A DNA stretch of 8,594 bases from CAYPZL01 sp964415045 (GCA_964415045.1 CAYPZL010000215.1:1-8594); one strand, 5' to 3'. Numbered from the stretch's first letter, positions 1 to 6,893 are shown. Numbers and translations are program-made. The notes: generated by a model from the sequence alone, not told the origin.

Positions 1-21
1 TCTAAAGCCGAAAGAAAGGAG

Positions 22-123
22 GTGAGAAAGAGGAAGAAGCGAAGAACCATAATCGCCTATCGCAGAAGTTGTTCTGTCGAGGGCACCGGATTGTCCCACT
101 ACATCATGATGGAGAGCAGGTAA
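22..123 (+). CDS. Short basic single-cysteine peptide, putative radical-SAM-modified precursor (CbpA-like)
   Basis: This short frame ends at a TAA at 121-123, 89 bases before the radical SAM gene. From the GTG at 22 it encodes 33 residues; the frame is open to the window edge, where 40 residues are visible. The first part is very basic (RKRKKRR at residues 2-8). The rest, SCSVEGTGLSHYIMMESR (residues 16-33), has one cysteine (C17), Gly, Ser/Thr, His and Tyr, looking like a leader followed by a core. Known: SPASM radical SAM enzymes often modify a small peptide encoded just upstream, and I recall a CbpA/CbpB pair linked to cobalamin clusters; I cannot verify the match here. The start is uncertain. 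GTG 22 lies inside the strong Shine-Dalgarno-like run AAAGGAGGTGA (15-25), so spacing for it is poor, and the true start may lie left of the window. The product and its modification are unknown. Confidence 0.62.
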   Translation: MRKRKKRRTIIAYRRSCSVEGTGLSHYIMMESR

Positions 124-133
124 GGCAGTCACC

Positions 134-179
134 TGTGTGGAACGGGTCGGCGGACAGCAATGCCGGCCTGTTCCGCACA
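134..179 (+). promoter_or_regulatory. 18-bp RNA hairpin between the peptide gene and the radical SAM gene
   Basis: The arm TGTGTGGAACGGGTCGGC (134-151) pairs with GCCGGCCTGTTCCGCACA (162-179) over all 18 positions around a 10-base loop (152-161). Fifteen pairs are Watson-Crick and three are G-U wobbles (138/175, 144/169, 147/166), which pair only in RNA copied from this strand. It starts 10 bases after the peptide stop and ends 33 bases before the enzyme's ATG. No T-run follows, so it is not a standard intrinsic terminator. It probably protects the upstream message, marks a processing site, or lowers enzyme expression relative to the peptide. Confidence 0.7.
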
Positions 180-198
180 TCACTCGAAATCCAGGATC

Positions 199-205
199 AA
201 GGTGA
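199..205 (+). promoter_or_regulatory. Shine-Dalgarno site fixing the radical SAM start at 213
   Basis: AAGGTGA lies seven bases before the ATG at 213. The reading frame is open further upstream (ATG at 69), but that extension would overlap the peptide gene in another frame, cross the hairpin, and has no comparable ribosome binding site. The 213 start is therefore preferred. Confidence 0.7.
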
Positions 206-212
206 ACATATA

Positions 213-1613
213 ATGAATACCCTTAAGATGATATCGTCCCGCGGTCGCCACTTCAACACGGGCGCGGGGCCCATGCTGCTTCCTATCGACATCGGGCATC
301 CCGACTTCGTTGGCCTGGTTGAGCCGGATACGGCCTTTTGGTCACTCATCGAGAAGGAGAAGCTGGGCGAGGCTTTGTGTGACAGCAGCCTCCTTTCCCA
401 GTACTTCGAGAAGGCCGACGTTTTCGTGAAGGAGATGGAAGGCCTCCGGTTCGGTCTGGCCCCTTCTGCCGTCTACTTCAACCCAACGGATCGCTGCAAC
501 TTGGATTGCGCCTATTGTTACATTCCCGATGAAATGCGGCGCAACGGCGTTCATATGAGTGCCGAGCAGGTGTGCGAAGCGCTTTCCATATTGAAAGACT
601 TCTTTGACCGAAGCTTGCCTGAAAACCGAAAGGCACAAATCATCTTTCACGGTGCCGAGCCATTGTTGAACAAAGAGGCTGTTTTTGCCGGAATTCGCAC
701 CTTTGAAAACGACTTCAGTTTTGGCATTCAAACCAACGGAACCCTACTGGGCGATGATTCCCTGGAATTTGTCAAGAGCCGCAATATCGGCATCGGGATT
801 TCCTTGGATGGCCACGACAGCCGCATTGCAGACCGGACAAGAAAAACGTGGAGCGGGACTGGTGTGTTTTCAACAGTTTCGGAAGTCCTTAAACGCCTCA
901 AAGGTTATCCCAACTACAACGTCATTTGCACCGTCACGCGTGAGAACATGGAAGCCCTGAGCGAGATCGTCGATTTCTTCCACGACCAGGAAGTCCCAGT
1001 GTGCATGCTCAACCCCGTACGCTGCACGCGCCAAGGGGCACGAAATCTGAAGCCGGCCGATGAAGAACTCGTGCCGCATTATCTGAAAGCGCTGGACCGC
1101 TCTTATGAGCATTTCGAGCGAACAGGCCGCAAGCTTCTGATCGCCAACTTTGCCAATGTGCTGATCGGTATAGTCGCACCGACCGCACGGCGCCTTTTAT
1201 GTGACATTTCTCCCTGCGGCGGTGGGCGAGCCTTTTTCGCCGTCGCGGCAAACGGCGACCTGTTCCCCTGCAGCGAATTCGTGGGTGCGCCTTCTTTCAA
1301 AGGAGGCAATATTTTCGAGGGTCCGCTGGAGCAAGCCTTGAAGTGCGAGGCGTTTGCCAGATGCACCGGTCGTAAGGTCGAGGACATTGGCGGATGCGCC
1401 ACTTGTGCCTTCCGGCATTACTGCGGCTCTCCATGTCCGGCTGAAGCTCACGAAATGAATGGAAGAATGAATTGTCCGGGAGCTTTCTGCGAGCTGTATG
1501 AAGAACAGGTACGCTATGCCTTGCGCCTGATTGCCGACGGAAAAGAAAATGCCTTTCTGCCGGACAACTGGGATGCCGACACTCAAACGGTGATTGACAT
1601 AGTCTCACTGTGA
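213..1613 (+). CDS. SPASM-domain radical SAM peptide maturase (CbpB-like)
   Basis: A 466-residue radical SAM enzyme expected to use a [4Fe-4S] cluster and S-adenosylmethionine to modify a peptide in the cytoplasm. The cluster-binding motif CX3CX2C is C95, C99, C102 (in DRCNLDCAYCY). A GGEP-type SAM-binding segment reads HGAEP at 146-150. The C-terminal SPASM domain matches its signature fully: C335-x12-G348-x4-C353, then C395-x2-C398-x5-C404-x3-C408, then C421 and/or C426, giving ligands for two auxiliary Fe-S clusters. Residues 1-85 form an N-terminal region that may contact the peptide leader, which is an inference. The short cysteine peptide ending at 123 is the obvious candidate substrate. 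The radical SAM/SPASM assignment is firm. The CbpB name rests on recalled association with cobalamin clusters, and an anaerobic sulfatase-maturase-like role is less likely because no sulfatase is present. Confidence 0.88.
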   Translation: MNTLKMISSRGRHFNTGAGPMLLPIDIGHPDFVGLVEPDTAFWSLIEKEKLGEALCDSSLLSQYFEKADVFVKEMEGLRFGLAPSAVYFNPTDRCNLDCAYCYIPDEMRRNGVHMSAEQVCEALSILKDFFDRSLPENRKAQIIFHGAEPLLNKEAVFAGIRTFENDFSFGIQTNGTLLGDDSLEFVKSRNIGIGISLDGHDSRIADRTRKTWSGTGVFSTVSEVLKRLKGYPNYNVICTVTRENMEALSEIVDFFHDQEVPVCMLNPVRCTRQGARNLKPADEELVPHYLKALDRSYEHFERTGRKLLIANFANVLIGIVAPTARRLLCDISPCGGGRAFFAVAANGDLFPCSEFVGAPSFKGGNIFEGPLEQALKCEAFARCTGRKVEDIGGCATCAFRHYCGSPCPAEAHEMNGRMNCPGAFCELYEEQVRYALRLIADGKENAFLPDNWDADTQTVIDIVSL

Positions 1614-1632
1614 TTACTGCGGAGGTGTTTAC

Positions 1633-1674
1633 ATGGGAACCGTTGCGACATCGATCGGAAGAGATATCTCATGA
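1633..1674 (+). CDS. 13-codon mini-ORF with strong ribosome binding site, possible leader
   Basis: GGAGGTG (1621-1627) followed by ATG at 1633 is among the best-placed initiation signals in the window, yet the frame encodes only MGTVATSIGRDIS before a TGA at 1672-1674. It fills most of the 79-base gap between the radical SAM gene and the cbiC-cbiX gene. That gene's own start at 1693 has a weaker site (GGGAG, 1678-1682). Translation of the mini-ORF could bring ribosomes near the 1693 start, or the site may be a relic. No family is recognised. Confidence 0.3.
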   Translation: MGTVATSIGRDIS

Positions 1675-1692
1675 CTTGGGAGATTTTAGAGC

Positions 1693-2961
1693 ATGACCCG
1701 CAAAGCACGCATTCATCAAATACTCACGCCGCCTTTCAGCGGTGAGCGCATCGAGGCCCTGTCCTTCGAAATCATCGACCGCGAAGTGCCGTCGCACTCG
1801 TTCCCCCCCGCGGAATGGCGTGTAGTGCGCCGAATGATTCATGCCACTGGCGACTTCTCAATCATGGGGGCCGTTCGATTTTCCCATAACGCCATCGAGG
1901 CAGGAGTGGATGCCTTAAGGGTATGCGAACCGCTTTATGTTGACTCCAACATGATTCGGTTTGGGCTTTCCCTCGTCCGTCTTCGTACTGTCTCTGACCG
2001 CTACGACTTGAGCCACATTCATTGTCATGTGGCGGATGACGATGTGGCAGCAGAGGCCAAGCGATTGGGCTTGCCGCGCTCCGCAATGGCCGTTCGCAAG
2101 GCAAAATCCATGTTGGACGGTTCAATCGCCGTTTTCGGCAATGCCCCGACGGCCCTTCTGGAGCTCAACCGTCTGATGATCGAGGAAGGCGTTCGTCCCG
2201 CTCTGGTCATCGCCGCGCCGGTCGGATTCGTCCATGTGGATGAAAGCAAAGAGGAACTTATGGAACTTGATGTTCCTCATATCATCTTGGCCGGCCGTCG
2301 CGGCGGCAGCCCCATCGCAGTAAGCATCGTCCATGCGTTGTGCTCGTTGGCTGCCATGGAGCAACCGGAAACCAAACCTGCAGGGCCGTCCCAGGATCGG
2401 TTCGACGCAGTGATTCTGCTCGGACACGGGAGCCGTGTTCCCGGGGCGGACCGTTCCATGTTGCGCGTGGCCGAGGCTTTGAAGGAAAAGGGGCGATACG
2501 CCAACGTGGCAACGTGCAACATGTCGCGTCTGGGGCCCCATTTCGAGGAAACCTTCGAGAAGTGCGTTCGGATGGGCGCCCGCAAGGTGCTTCTTCTGCC
2601 CTATTTCCTGAATGAAGGGCTCCACATGAAGCTGGATATCCCTGCGAAGATGCAAAAGGCGGTCCGGCGCTATCCGCACGTCAAACTGGTGTTCGGAAAG
2701 AACCTTGGATTCGATCCCCTCCTTGTGCAGTTAACGGAAAAGAGGATCGAGGAATCCACATCACTTCCCGACGTGATGGACATTCACCTCCCCGATGAAG
2801 ACGCCTTTCCTATTCCTCGGGGGCAGTGCGAATTCGTGCCCATGCCGCCTGAAGAGGCGGCGCGCTGGAGAGAATCCCGGGGCAGTGATAGAACAATTGA
2901 CGCACAAAACGACGAAGGGAAAGGAGCAGCCCCAAACCGGCGAGGCGACGGCCATGAGTAA
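1693..2961 (+). CDS. cbiC-cbiX: Fused cobalt-precorrin-8 methylmutase (CbiC) and sirohydrochlorin cobaltochelatase (CbiX)
   Basis: A 422-residue fusion. Residues 1 to about 215 are CbiC, which moves the methyl from C11 to C12 to make cobyrinic acid. Signs are IEALSFEIIDRE near the start, the RRMIHATGD motif with the likely catalytic H50, and GNAPTALLEL (149 onward). After a linker (about 218-236), residues 237 to about 360 are a short-form CbiX, which inserts Co2+ into sirohydrochlorin. It shows LLGHGSR with H245 and NEGLHMKLDIP with H311, the two metal-site histidines expected of the family. A tail of about 60 residues follows (PIPRGQCEF, then MPPEEAARW, then a polar end), with no His-rich stretch. 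The fusion joins the first ring-specific step and a late one. The gene overlaps cbiD by eight bases (ATGAGTAA). The functions of both halves are clear; the tail's role is unknown. Confidence 0.93.
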   Translation: MTRKARIHQILTPPFSGERIEALSFEIIDREVPSHSFPPAEWRVVRRMIHATGDFSIMGAVRFSHNAIEAGVDALRVCEPLYVDSNMIRFGLSLVRLRTVSDRYDLSHIHCHVADDDVAAEAKRLGLPRSAMAVRKAKSMLDGSIAVFGNAPTALLELNRLMIEEGVRPALVIAAPVGFVHVDESKEELMELDVPHIILAGRRGGSPIAVSIVHALCSLAAMEQPETKPAGPSQDRFDAVILLGHGSRVPGADRSMLRVAEALKEKGRYANVATCNMSRLGPHFEETFEKCVRMGARKVLLLPYFLNEGLHMKLDIPAKMQKAVRRYPHVKLVFGKNLGFDPLLVQLTEKRIEESTSLPDVMDIHLPDEDAFPIPRGQCEFVPMPPEEAARWRESRGSDRTIDAQNDEGKGAAPNRRGDGHE

Positions 2962-4012
2962 CGGGAGACTCGGATACACGACAGGCGCCTGTGCGGCAGC
3001 CGCAGCCAAGGCGGCGCTGCGGTATCTTCTGGAAGGGAAAGAGCCTTCGGGCCACGCCGAAATCCCTTTTCCCAATGGGGAGCGCCATATATTGCCCATC
3101 GCCTTTGTGCGCCGGAAAGAGACCGGCGTTGAAGCCGCGGTTGTAAAGGACGCAGGCGACGATCCGGACATCACCAACGGCTCGCTCGTTGTGTCTTACG
3201 TGGAGTGGGGCAAAGGCGAAGACGTGGTTTTCGCCGCAGGCGACGGGGTCGGCACCGTGACCAAGAAGGGCCTTTCGGTTCCGCCGGGAGAACCGGCCAT
3301 CAATCCCGGCCCCAAGAAGATGATCCAGGATGCGCTGCGCGAACTGACAGACCGTCCTGTTCGGGTCACGATCTCCATTCCGGGCGGCCGTGAGCTGGCG
3401 CAGAAGACATTCAATCCCCGCTTGGGTATTGTGGAAGGACTCTCGATTCTCGGCACCACGGGCCGGGTAAGGCCATTCAGTTGTCGGGCATTGAAGTGCT
3501 CCCTGGTTTGCGAACTGGAGGTAGCGAAAGCGGCAGGGGTGACAGCGCCGGTGCTGGTGCCGGGACATATCGGGGAACGCTCGGCGCGCAGACACCTTTC
3601 TGTGACCGCTGAACAGGTAATCGAGGTCGGCAACGAATGGGGTTTCCTGCTCGACCGGCTTGCCCGTTACCCGTTCCGGCAAGCGCTCCTCTGGGGGCAT
3701 CCGGGAAAACTGGCCAAACTGGCGGACGGGCAATGGGACACCCATTCCTCCCGCTCGACCTCTGCGGTTGAAGTCGTTCGCCGGATGGGCGGGGATGTCC
3801 CGTCGTTCGATCCTTCCGGACATCTTACAACAGAAGGGCTTTTCGCCGCGCTGGATCAAACCGAACGGACCCGTCTGGCCGAAGTTTTGAGCGCCGCCAC
3901 CGCCCGCGCGGCGCAAGAAAAGACCGGCGGTGCATGCAAAATCTCCGTTGTTTTGGTGAATATGGAAGGTGCCGTGCTCGGGGCATATGGAGACATCTCA
4001 CCATGGCGGTAA
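2954..4012 (+). CDS. cbiD: Cobalt-precorrin-5B C1-methyltransferase CbiD
   Basis: A 352-residue protein close to the usual CbiD length. It uses S-adenosylmethionine to methylate C1 of cobalt-precorrin-5B in the cytoplasm. Family landmarks are GYTTGACAAAAAKAA (residues 7-21), VVKDAGDDPDITNG (63 onward), the GDGVGTVTKKGL and GEPAINPGP segments, and NPRLGIVEGLSILGTTG (154-170). The ATG at 2954 was chosen because the conserved glycine-threonine motif begins only a few residues later. The open frame extends upstream, but only through cbiX coding sequence. It overlaps the fused upstream gene by eight bases and cbiE by ten, which suggests translational coupling. E161 stands where the consensus usually has glycine, a minor difference. 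Confidence 0.95.
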   Translation: MSNGRLGYTTGACAAAAAKAALRYLLEGKEPSGHAEIPFPNGERHILPIAFVRRKETGVEAAVVKDAGDDPDITNGSLVVSYVEWGKGEDVVFAAGDGVGTVTKKGLSVPPGEPAINPGPKKMIQDALRELTDRPVRVTISIPGGRELAQKTFNPRLGIVEGLSILGTTGRVRPFSCRALKCSLVCELEVAKAAGVTAPVLVPGHIGERSARRHLSVTAEQVIEVGNEWGFLLDRLARYPFRQALLWGHPGKLAKLADGQWDTHSSRSTSAVEVVRRMGGDVPSFDPSGHLTTEGLFAALDQTERTRLAEVLSAATARAAQEKTGGACKISVVLVNMEGAVLGAYGDISPWR

Positions 4013-4650
4013 CACCATCACAGAAATTGACGATCGTGGGCTGTGGGCCGGGTTCCCCGGATCATCTGACCAAGGCGGGTCGGCGCGCCATCGACAGCGC
4101 CAAGGTTCTAGTGGGAGCACCACATCTGCTCGATCTATATGCCACGACGAATCATGAGGTGATCAGCGTCGGCCCCGATATCGAGGGTGCTCTCACCGCC
4201 ATCGCCTCACGGTTCGAAGGGGATAGGATAGCTGTCCTGGTTAGTGGTGATCCAGGTCTGTGCAGCCTGGCCGGGCCCGTTCTCGATCGCTTCGGGAGAG
4301 AATACTGTGAGGTAGTTCCTGGCGTCAGTTCGGTTCAGTTGGCCTTTGCACGCCTTGGCCTTGATTGGCTCGACACCCGGATTGTCTCCGCCCACAAAGG
4401 CGTTCCCGCCCTCACTCCGGCAGACCTGGCCGCGTCCAACAAGATCGCGGTCTTGGCCGGCCATCGGCAGGCGCAACGATGGATTGCCGACCTGGCGGAC
4501 GCCTTTGGCGACAAACGTTACCTCGTCGTGTGCGAGGACCTGTCACTGGAAACCGAAAGAATGTGCCGCGTTTCGGTCGCGGAGTTCCGTCAGATCGAGA
4601 TCTCGACCCGGACCGTCGTGCTGCTTCTGAAGGAGGATGCTCTTCGATGA
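4003..4650 (+). CDS. cbiE: Cobalt-precorrin-7 C5-methyltransferase CbiE
   Basis: A 215-residue tetrapyrrole (SAM-dependent) methylase that methylates C5 of the corrin ring. Motifs are LTIVGCGPGSPDHLT near the N-terminus, SGDPG (G82-D83-P84-G85) for SAM binding, VVPGVSSVQLAFARLGLDW, and a SAHK segment after it, which together place it in CbiE rather than the other methylases. It starts at the ATG at 4003, ten bases before the cbiD stop, with GGAGA nine bases upstream. In many genomes CbiE is fused to, or followed by, the C15-methylase/decarboxylase CbiT. Here it ends after the CbiE domain and cbiL follows directly (ATGA overlap), so CbiT must be encoded elsewhere or replaced. Confidence 0.93.
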   Translation: MAVTPSQKLTIVGCGPGSPDHLTKAGRRAIDSAKVLVGAPHLLDLYATTNHEVISVGPDIEGALTAIASRFEGDRIAVLVSGDPGLCSLAGPVLDRFGREYCEVVPGVSSVQLAFARLGLDWLDTRIVSAHKGVPALTPADLAASNKIAVLAGHRQAQRWIADLADAFGDKRYLVVCEDLSLETERMCRVSVAEFRQIEISTRTVVLLLKEDALR

Positions 4651-5375
4651 CGCTCGGAACGCTTTATGGAATCGGAATAGGACCAGGGGATCCAGACCTG
4701 ATCACCGTAAAGGGAGCGAAACTTCTTAACCGGTGCCGCCATGTCGTCGTGCCGAAGGCATCGGAAACGGCCGACAGTGTGGCACTTCGCATTATTAGGA
4801 AACACCTCAATCCATCGGCTGAAATTCACGAGCTCGTGTTTCCCATGACAACTAGGCAGGACGTGCTTATAGTACGGTGGCGTGAGGCTGCCATATACGT
4901 TGCGTCATTGTTGTCGCAAGGTGATGACATCTGTTTCCCTACCCTGGGCGACCCATTCCTCTATTCCACATACATTTACCTTGTGCGGGCCTTGCGCGAT
5001 ATTCAACCTGACGGGTGCATCATAACGATTCCAGGCGTCACCGCCTTCAGCGCCGTAGCCGCGGCCACCGAATTTGCCCTTGGTGAAGGCAAGTGGCCTG
5101 TCACCATCGTCCCGACAGCCGACGATCTGGCGGACCTTCGCGATGCCTTGCGCCGCCGCGGAACGGTCGTAATCATGAAGATCGGCAGGCGGCTCAATGT
5201 GCTTCTTGACTTGCTTGAAGAATATCACGCCACGGAAACAAGCGTGTTCGCCGCGCACGTCGGCATGCCCGAGGAATATGTGGAAAAAGACCTTCGAAAG
5301 CTTCGGGAACGCGACGAACAAACCGGCTATCTTTCAACTATCATAACCAAAACAGGAACGGAGGATCTTGAATGA
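4647..5375 (+). CDS. cbiL: Cobalt-factor II C20-methyltransferase CbiL
   Basis: A 242-residue tetrapyrrole methylase that methylates C20 of cobalt-factor II, the step right after cobalt insertion. It shows YGIGIGPGDPDLITVKGAK at the N-terminus, TLGDPFLYST with G101-D102-P103, and IPGVTAFSAVAAATEFALGE, the CbiL/CobI pattern. A strong Shine-Dalgarno (AAGGAGGA, 4630-4637) lies nine bases before the ATG, which shares bases with the cbiE stop (ATGA). Length and motif order are normal for the family, and no defects are visible. The aerobic orthologue CobI is less likely given the cbi-type neighbours (CbiX, CbiD, CbiG). Confidence 0.94.
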   Translation: MTLGTLYGIGIGPGDPDLITVKGAKLLNRCRHVVVPKASETADSVALRIIRKHLNPSAEIHELVFPMTTRQDVLIVRWREAAIYVASLLSQGDDICFPTLGDPFLYSTYIYLVRALRDIQPDGCIITIPGVTAFSAVAAATEFALGEGKWPVTIVPTADDLADLRDALRRRGTVVIMKIGRRLNVLLDLLEEYHATETSVFAAHVGMPEEYVEKDLRKLRERDEQTGYLSTIITKTGTEDLE

Positions 5376-6121
5376 AAGTCTTTTTTGTCGGCGCCGGACC
5401 GGGTGATCCCGATCTGTTGACCCGGAAAGCCGAGAGACTCTTGCGGAAGTCTCGCGTTTGCATCTACGCTGGCTCCCTGGTCAGTCCGTCGATTATCGAA
5501 ATGCTGCCGCCGGAGGCCGAGAAACACGATTCCGCAGCCCTTGCTCTCCCGGAGGTGATCGATCTGATTCTAGATGCACACGCAAGAAATCTGGATGTGG
5601 TGCGGCTTCACTCCGGTGACCCGTCCATCTATAGTGCAGTCGGCGAGCAGATGTACGAGCTGGAGCGTCATGGGATCAACTATGAAGTCGTGCCGGGCGT
5701 GAGCGCCTTTCAGGCAGCCGCATCGGCCCTCGGCTGGGAGTTGACCGTTCCGGAAATAGCACAGAGCATCGTGATTACCCGCACACCCGGGCGGACCCCG
5801 ATGCCGGAGCCGGAATCGCTCGAACGATTCGCCCGGACCGGGGCTACCCTGTGCCTGTTTCTTTCAGCGCATACAATTAGAATTCACGCACAAACGCTGG
5901 CCGGTCATTACGGCGAGGACTGTTCGGCGGCAGTTGTCTATCACGCCTCATGGCCGGATGAGCGGATTGTTCGGGGCACACTGGCCGACATTGCAGAGAA
6001 AGTCATCGCGGCCGGTATCACAAAAACTGCGTTGTTTATTGTACGACGTGAGATGCAGCGTGCTCGCTCGCGTCTATACGACCCTGACTTCAAGCATGGC
6101 TATCGCGGGGGCAAGGGATGA
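5372..6121 (+). CDS. cbiF: Cobalt-precorrin-4 C11-methyltransferase CbiF
   Basis: A 249-residue tetrapyrrole methylase that methylates C11 of cobalt-precorrin-4. Landmarks are VFFVGAGPGDPDLLTRKAER, the IYAGSLV segment typical of CbiF/CobM, HSGDPSIYSAVGEQ with G82-D83-P84, VPGVSAFQAAASALG (107 onward), and an ITRTPGRTPMPEPESL loop. GGAGG at 5360-5364 sits seven bases before the ATG, and the gene overlaps cbiL by four bases (ATGA). The length is normal and the whole family pattern is present. Confidence 0.95.
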   Translation: MKVFFVGAGPGDPDLLTRKAERLLRKSRVCIYAGSLVSPSIIEMLPPEAEKHDSAALALPEVIDLILDAHARNLDVVRLHSGDPSIYSAVGEQMYELERHGINYEVVPGVSAFQAAASALGWELTVPEIAQSIVITRTPGRTPMPEPESLERFARTGATLCLFLSAHTIRIHAQTLAGHYGEDCSAAVVYHASWPDERIVRGTLADIAEKVIAAGITKTALFIVRREMQRARSRLYDPDFKHGYRGGKG

Positions 6122-6122
6122 C

Positions 6123-6893
6123 ATGCCGGATATAATTACGCTTTCGAACATTGGCCTTAATGTGGCCCGGAGGCTCGCGGTAAGTATGCCGGCGAGCACG
6201 CTGCACCTTCACGAAACCGTGGAGAATTGGGAGGATACTCTACCCTTCAGGCGCATCGCCGAGCTCGTGAGTGAACTGTTCCCCAAAACAGACGGGATGA
6301 TCTTCATCGGTCCGTGCGGCGTAATGGTGAGAACCGTCGCTCCTCATCTCCAAAGCAAGCTGTCGGACCCGCCAGTGGTCGTGGTAGACGTGCGCGGGCG
6401 ATACGCTCTCAGCCTTCTGGGCGGACATGAGGGCGGAGCCAATGCCCTTTCATTGAGAGTGGCTAATATCCTAGGGGCTGAGCCGGTGATAACCACAACA
6501 TTGGATGCGGCCCGGACAGTCATTGTCGGCGTAGGGTGCCGGCGAGGATGCGCCGCACAATCGATCGTCGCGGCAGTGCGCGGTGCGCTCGGCGAAGCTG
6601 GGATTGCCGCAGATGAGGTGCGCTTTCTCGCCAGCGCCGATATCAAGCGCAACGAGAAGGGCCTGATACAGGCGGCGACGGAACTGGAAATGCCGTTGAG
6701 GCTTGTCTCCTCGGACGAGATACGGGCCTGCACCCGGGATTTCAGGCAGACGCCGCTTGCTCAGGAAAAAGTCAATCTGCCTGCCGTCGCCGAACCGGCG
6801 GCGTTGCTGGCTGGAAGGAGGACGACATTAATACTTCCCAGGATAAATCGAAACGGCGTGACCGTGGCCATCGCGCGGGAAAACTGTTTGTAG
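6123..6893 (+). CDS. cbiG: Cobalt-precorrin-5A hydrolase CbiG, compact form without central region
   Basis: CbiG opens the lactone ring of cobalt-precorrin-5A and releases a two-carbon unit as acetaldehyde. The 256-residue protein starts at the ATG at 6123, one base after the cbiF stop, with AAGGG five bases upstream; the open frame extends earlier only through cbiF. The N-terminal domain (to about residue 127) has IGPCGVMVR (62-70) and SLLGGHEGGAN with H102. The C-terminal CobE-like domain starts at about 131 with VIVGVGCRRGC (133-143), then SADIKRNEKGL and VAEPAALLAG, and ends LPRINRNGVTVAIAR. The two domains are nearly contiguous, so the central region found in full-length CbiG (about 350 residues) is absent. 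The conserved ending supports the stop at 6891-6893 and so a real overlap with cbiH. Confidence 0.92.
   Translation: MPDIITLSNIGLNVARRLAVSMPASTLHLHETVENWEDTLPFRRIAELVSELFPKTDGMIFIGPCGVMVRTVAPHLQSKLSDPPVVVVDVRGRYALSLLGGHEGGANALSLRVANILGAEPVITTTLDAARTVIVGVGCRRGCAAQSIVAAVRGALGEAGIAADEVRFLASADIKRNEKGLIQAATELEMPLRLVSSDEIRACTRDFRQTPLAQEKVNLPAVAEPAALLAGRRTTLILPRINRNGVTVAIARENCL
6815..6829 (+). promoter_or_regulatory. Shine-Dalgarno and ATT start candidate for cbiH inside cbiG
   Basis: AAGGAGG (6815-6821), a five-base spacer and then ATT (6827-6829) lie in the cbiH frame. Reading this frame from about 6701 to the ATG at 6941, I find no ATG, GTG or TTG codon. The next uncommon option is CTG at 6884, which lacks a clear ribosome binding site. 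ATT initiation is rare but known (E. coli infC and pcnB). Confidence 0.45.

Noticed and set aside
134..185. Intrinsic transcription terminator after the peptide gene
   Set aside because: The stem is strong but the bases after it (TCACTCG) contain no T-run.
69..212. N-terminal extension of the radical SAM protein from the ATG at 69
   Set aside because: It overlaps the short peptide frame, crosses the hairpin, lacks a good ribosome site, and the ATG at 213 has AAGGTGA at proper spacing.
1664..1686. Small hairpin ATCTC/GAGAT before cbiC-cbiX
   Set aside because: Only five pairs around a nine-base loop; too weak to claim as a regulatory element.
2810..3916. Long minus-strand open frame of 368 codons
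   Set aside because: It lies opposite cbiD and the end of cbiX, both with strong family motifs; its translation is low-complexity Arg/Gly-rich with no recognisable motif.
6827..6830. Sequencing error changing a cbiH ATG to ATT
   Set aside because: Restoring G would end cbiG before its conserved C-terminal segment, so the base as given is better supported.
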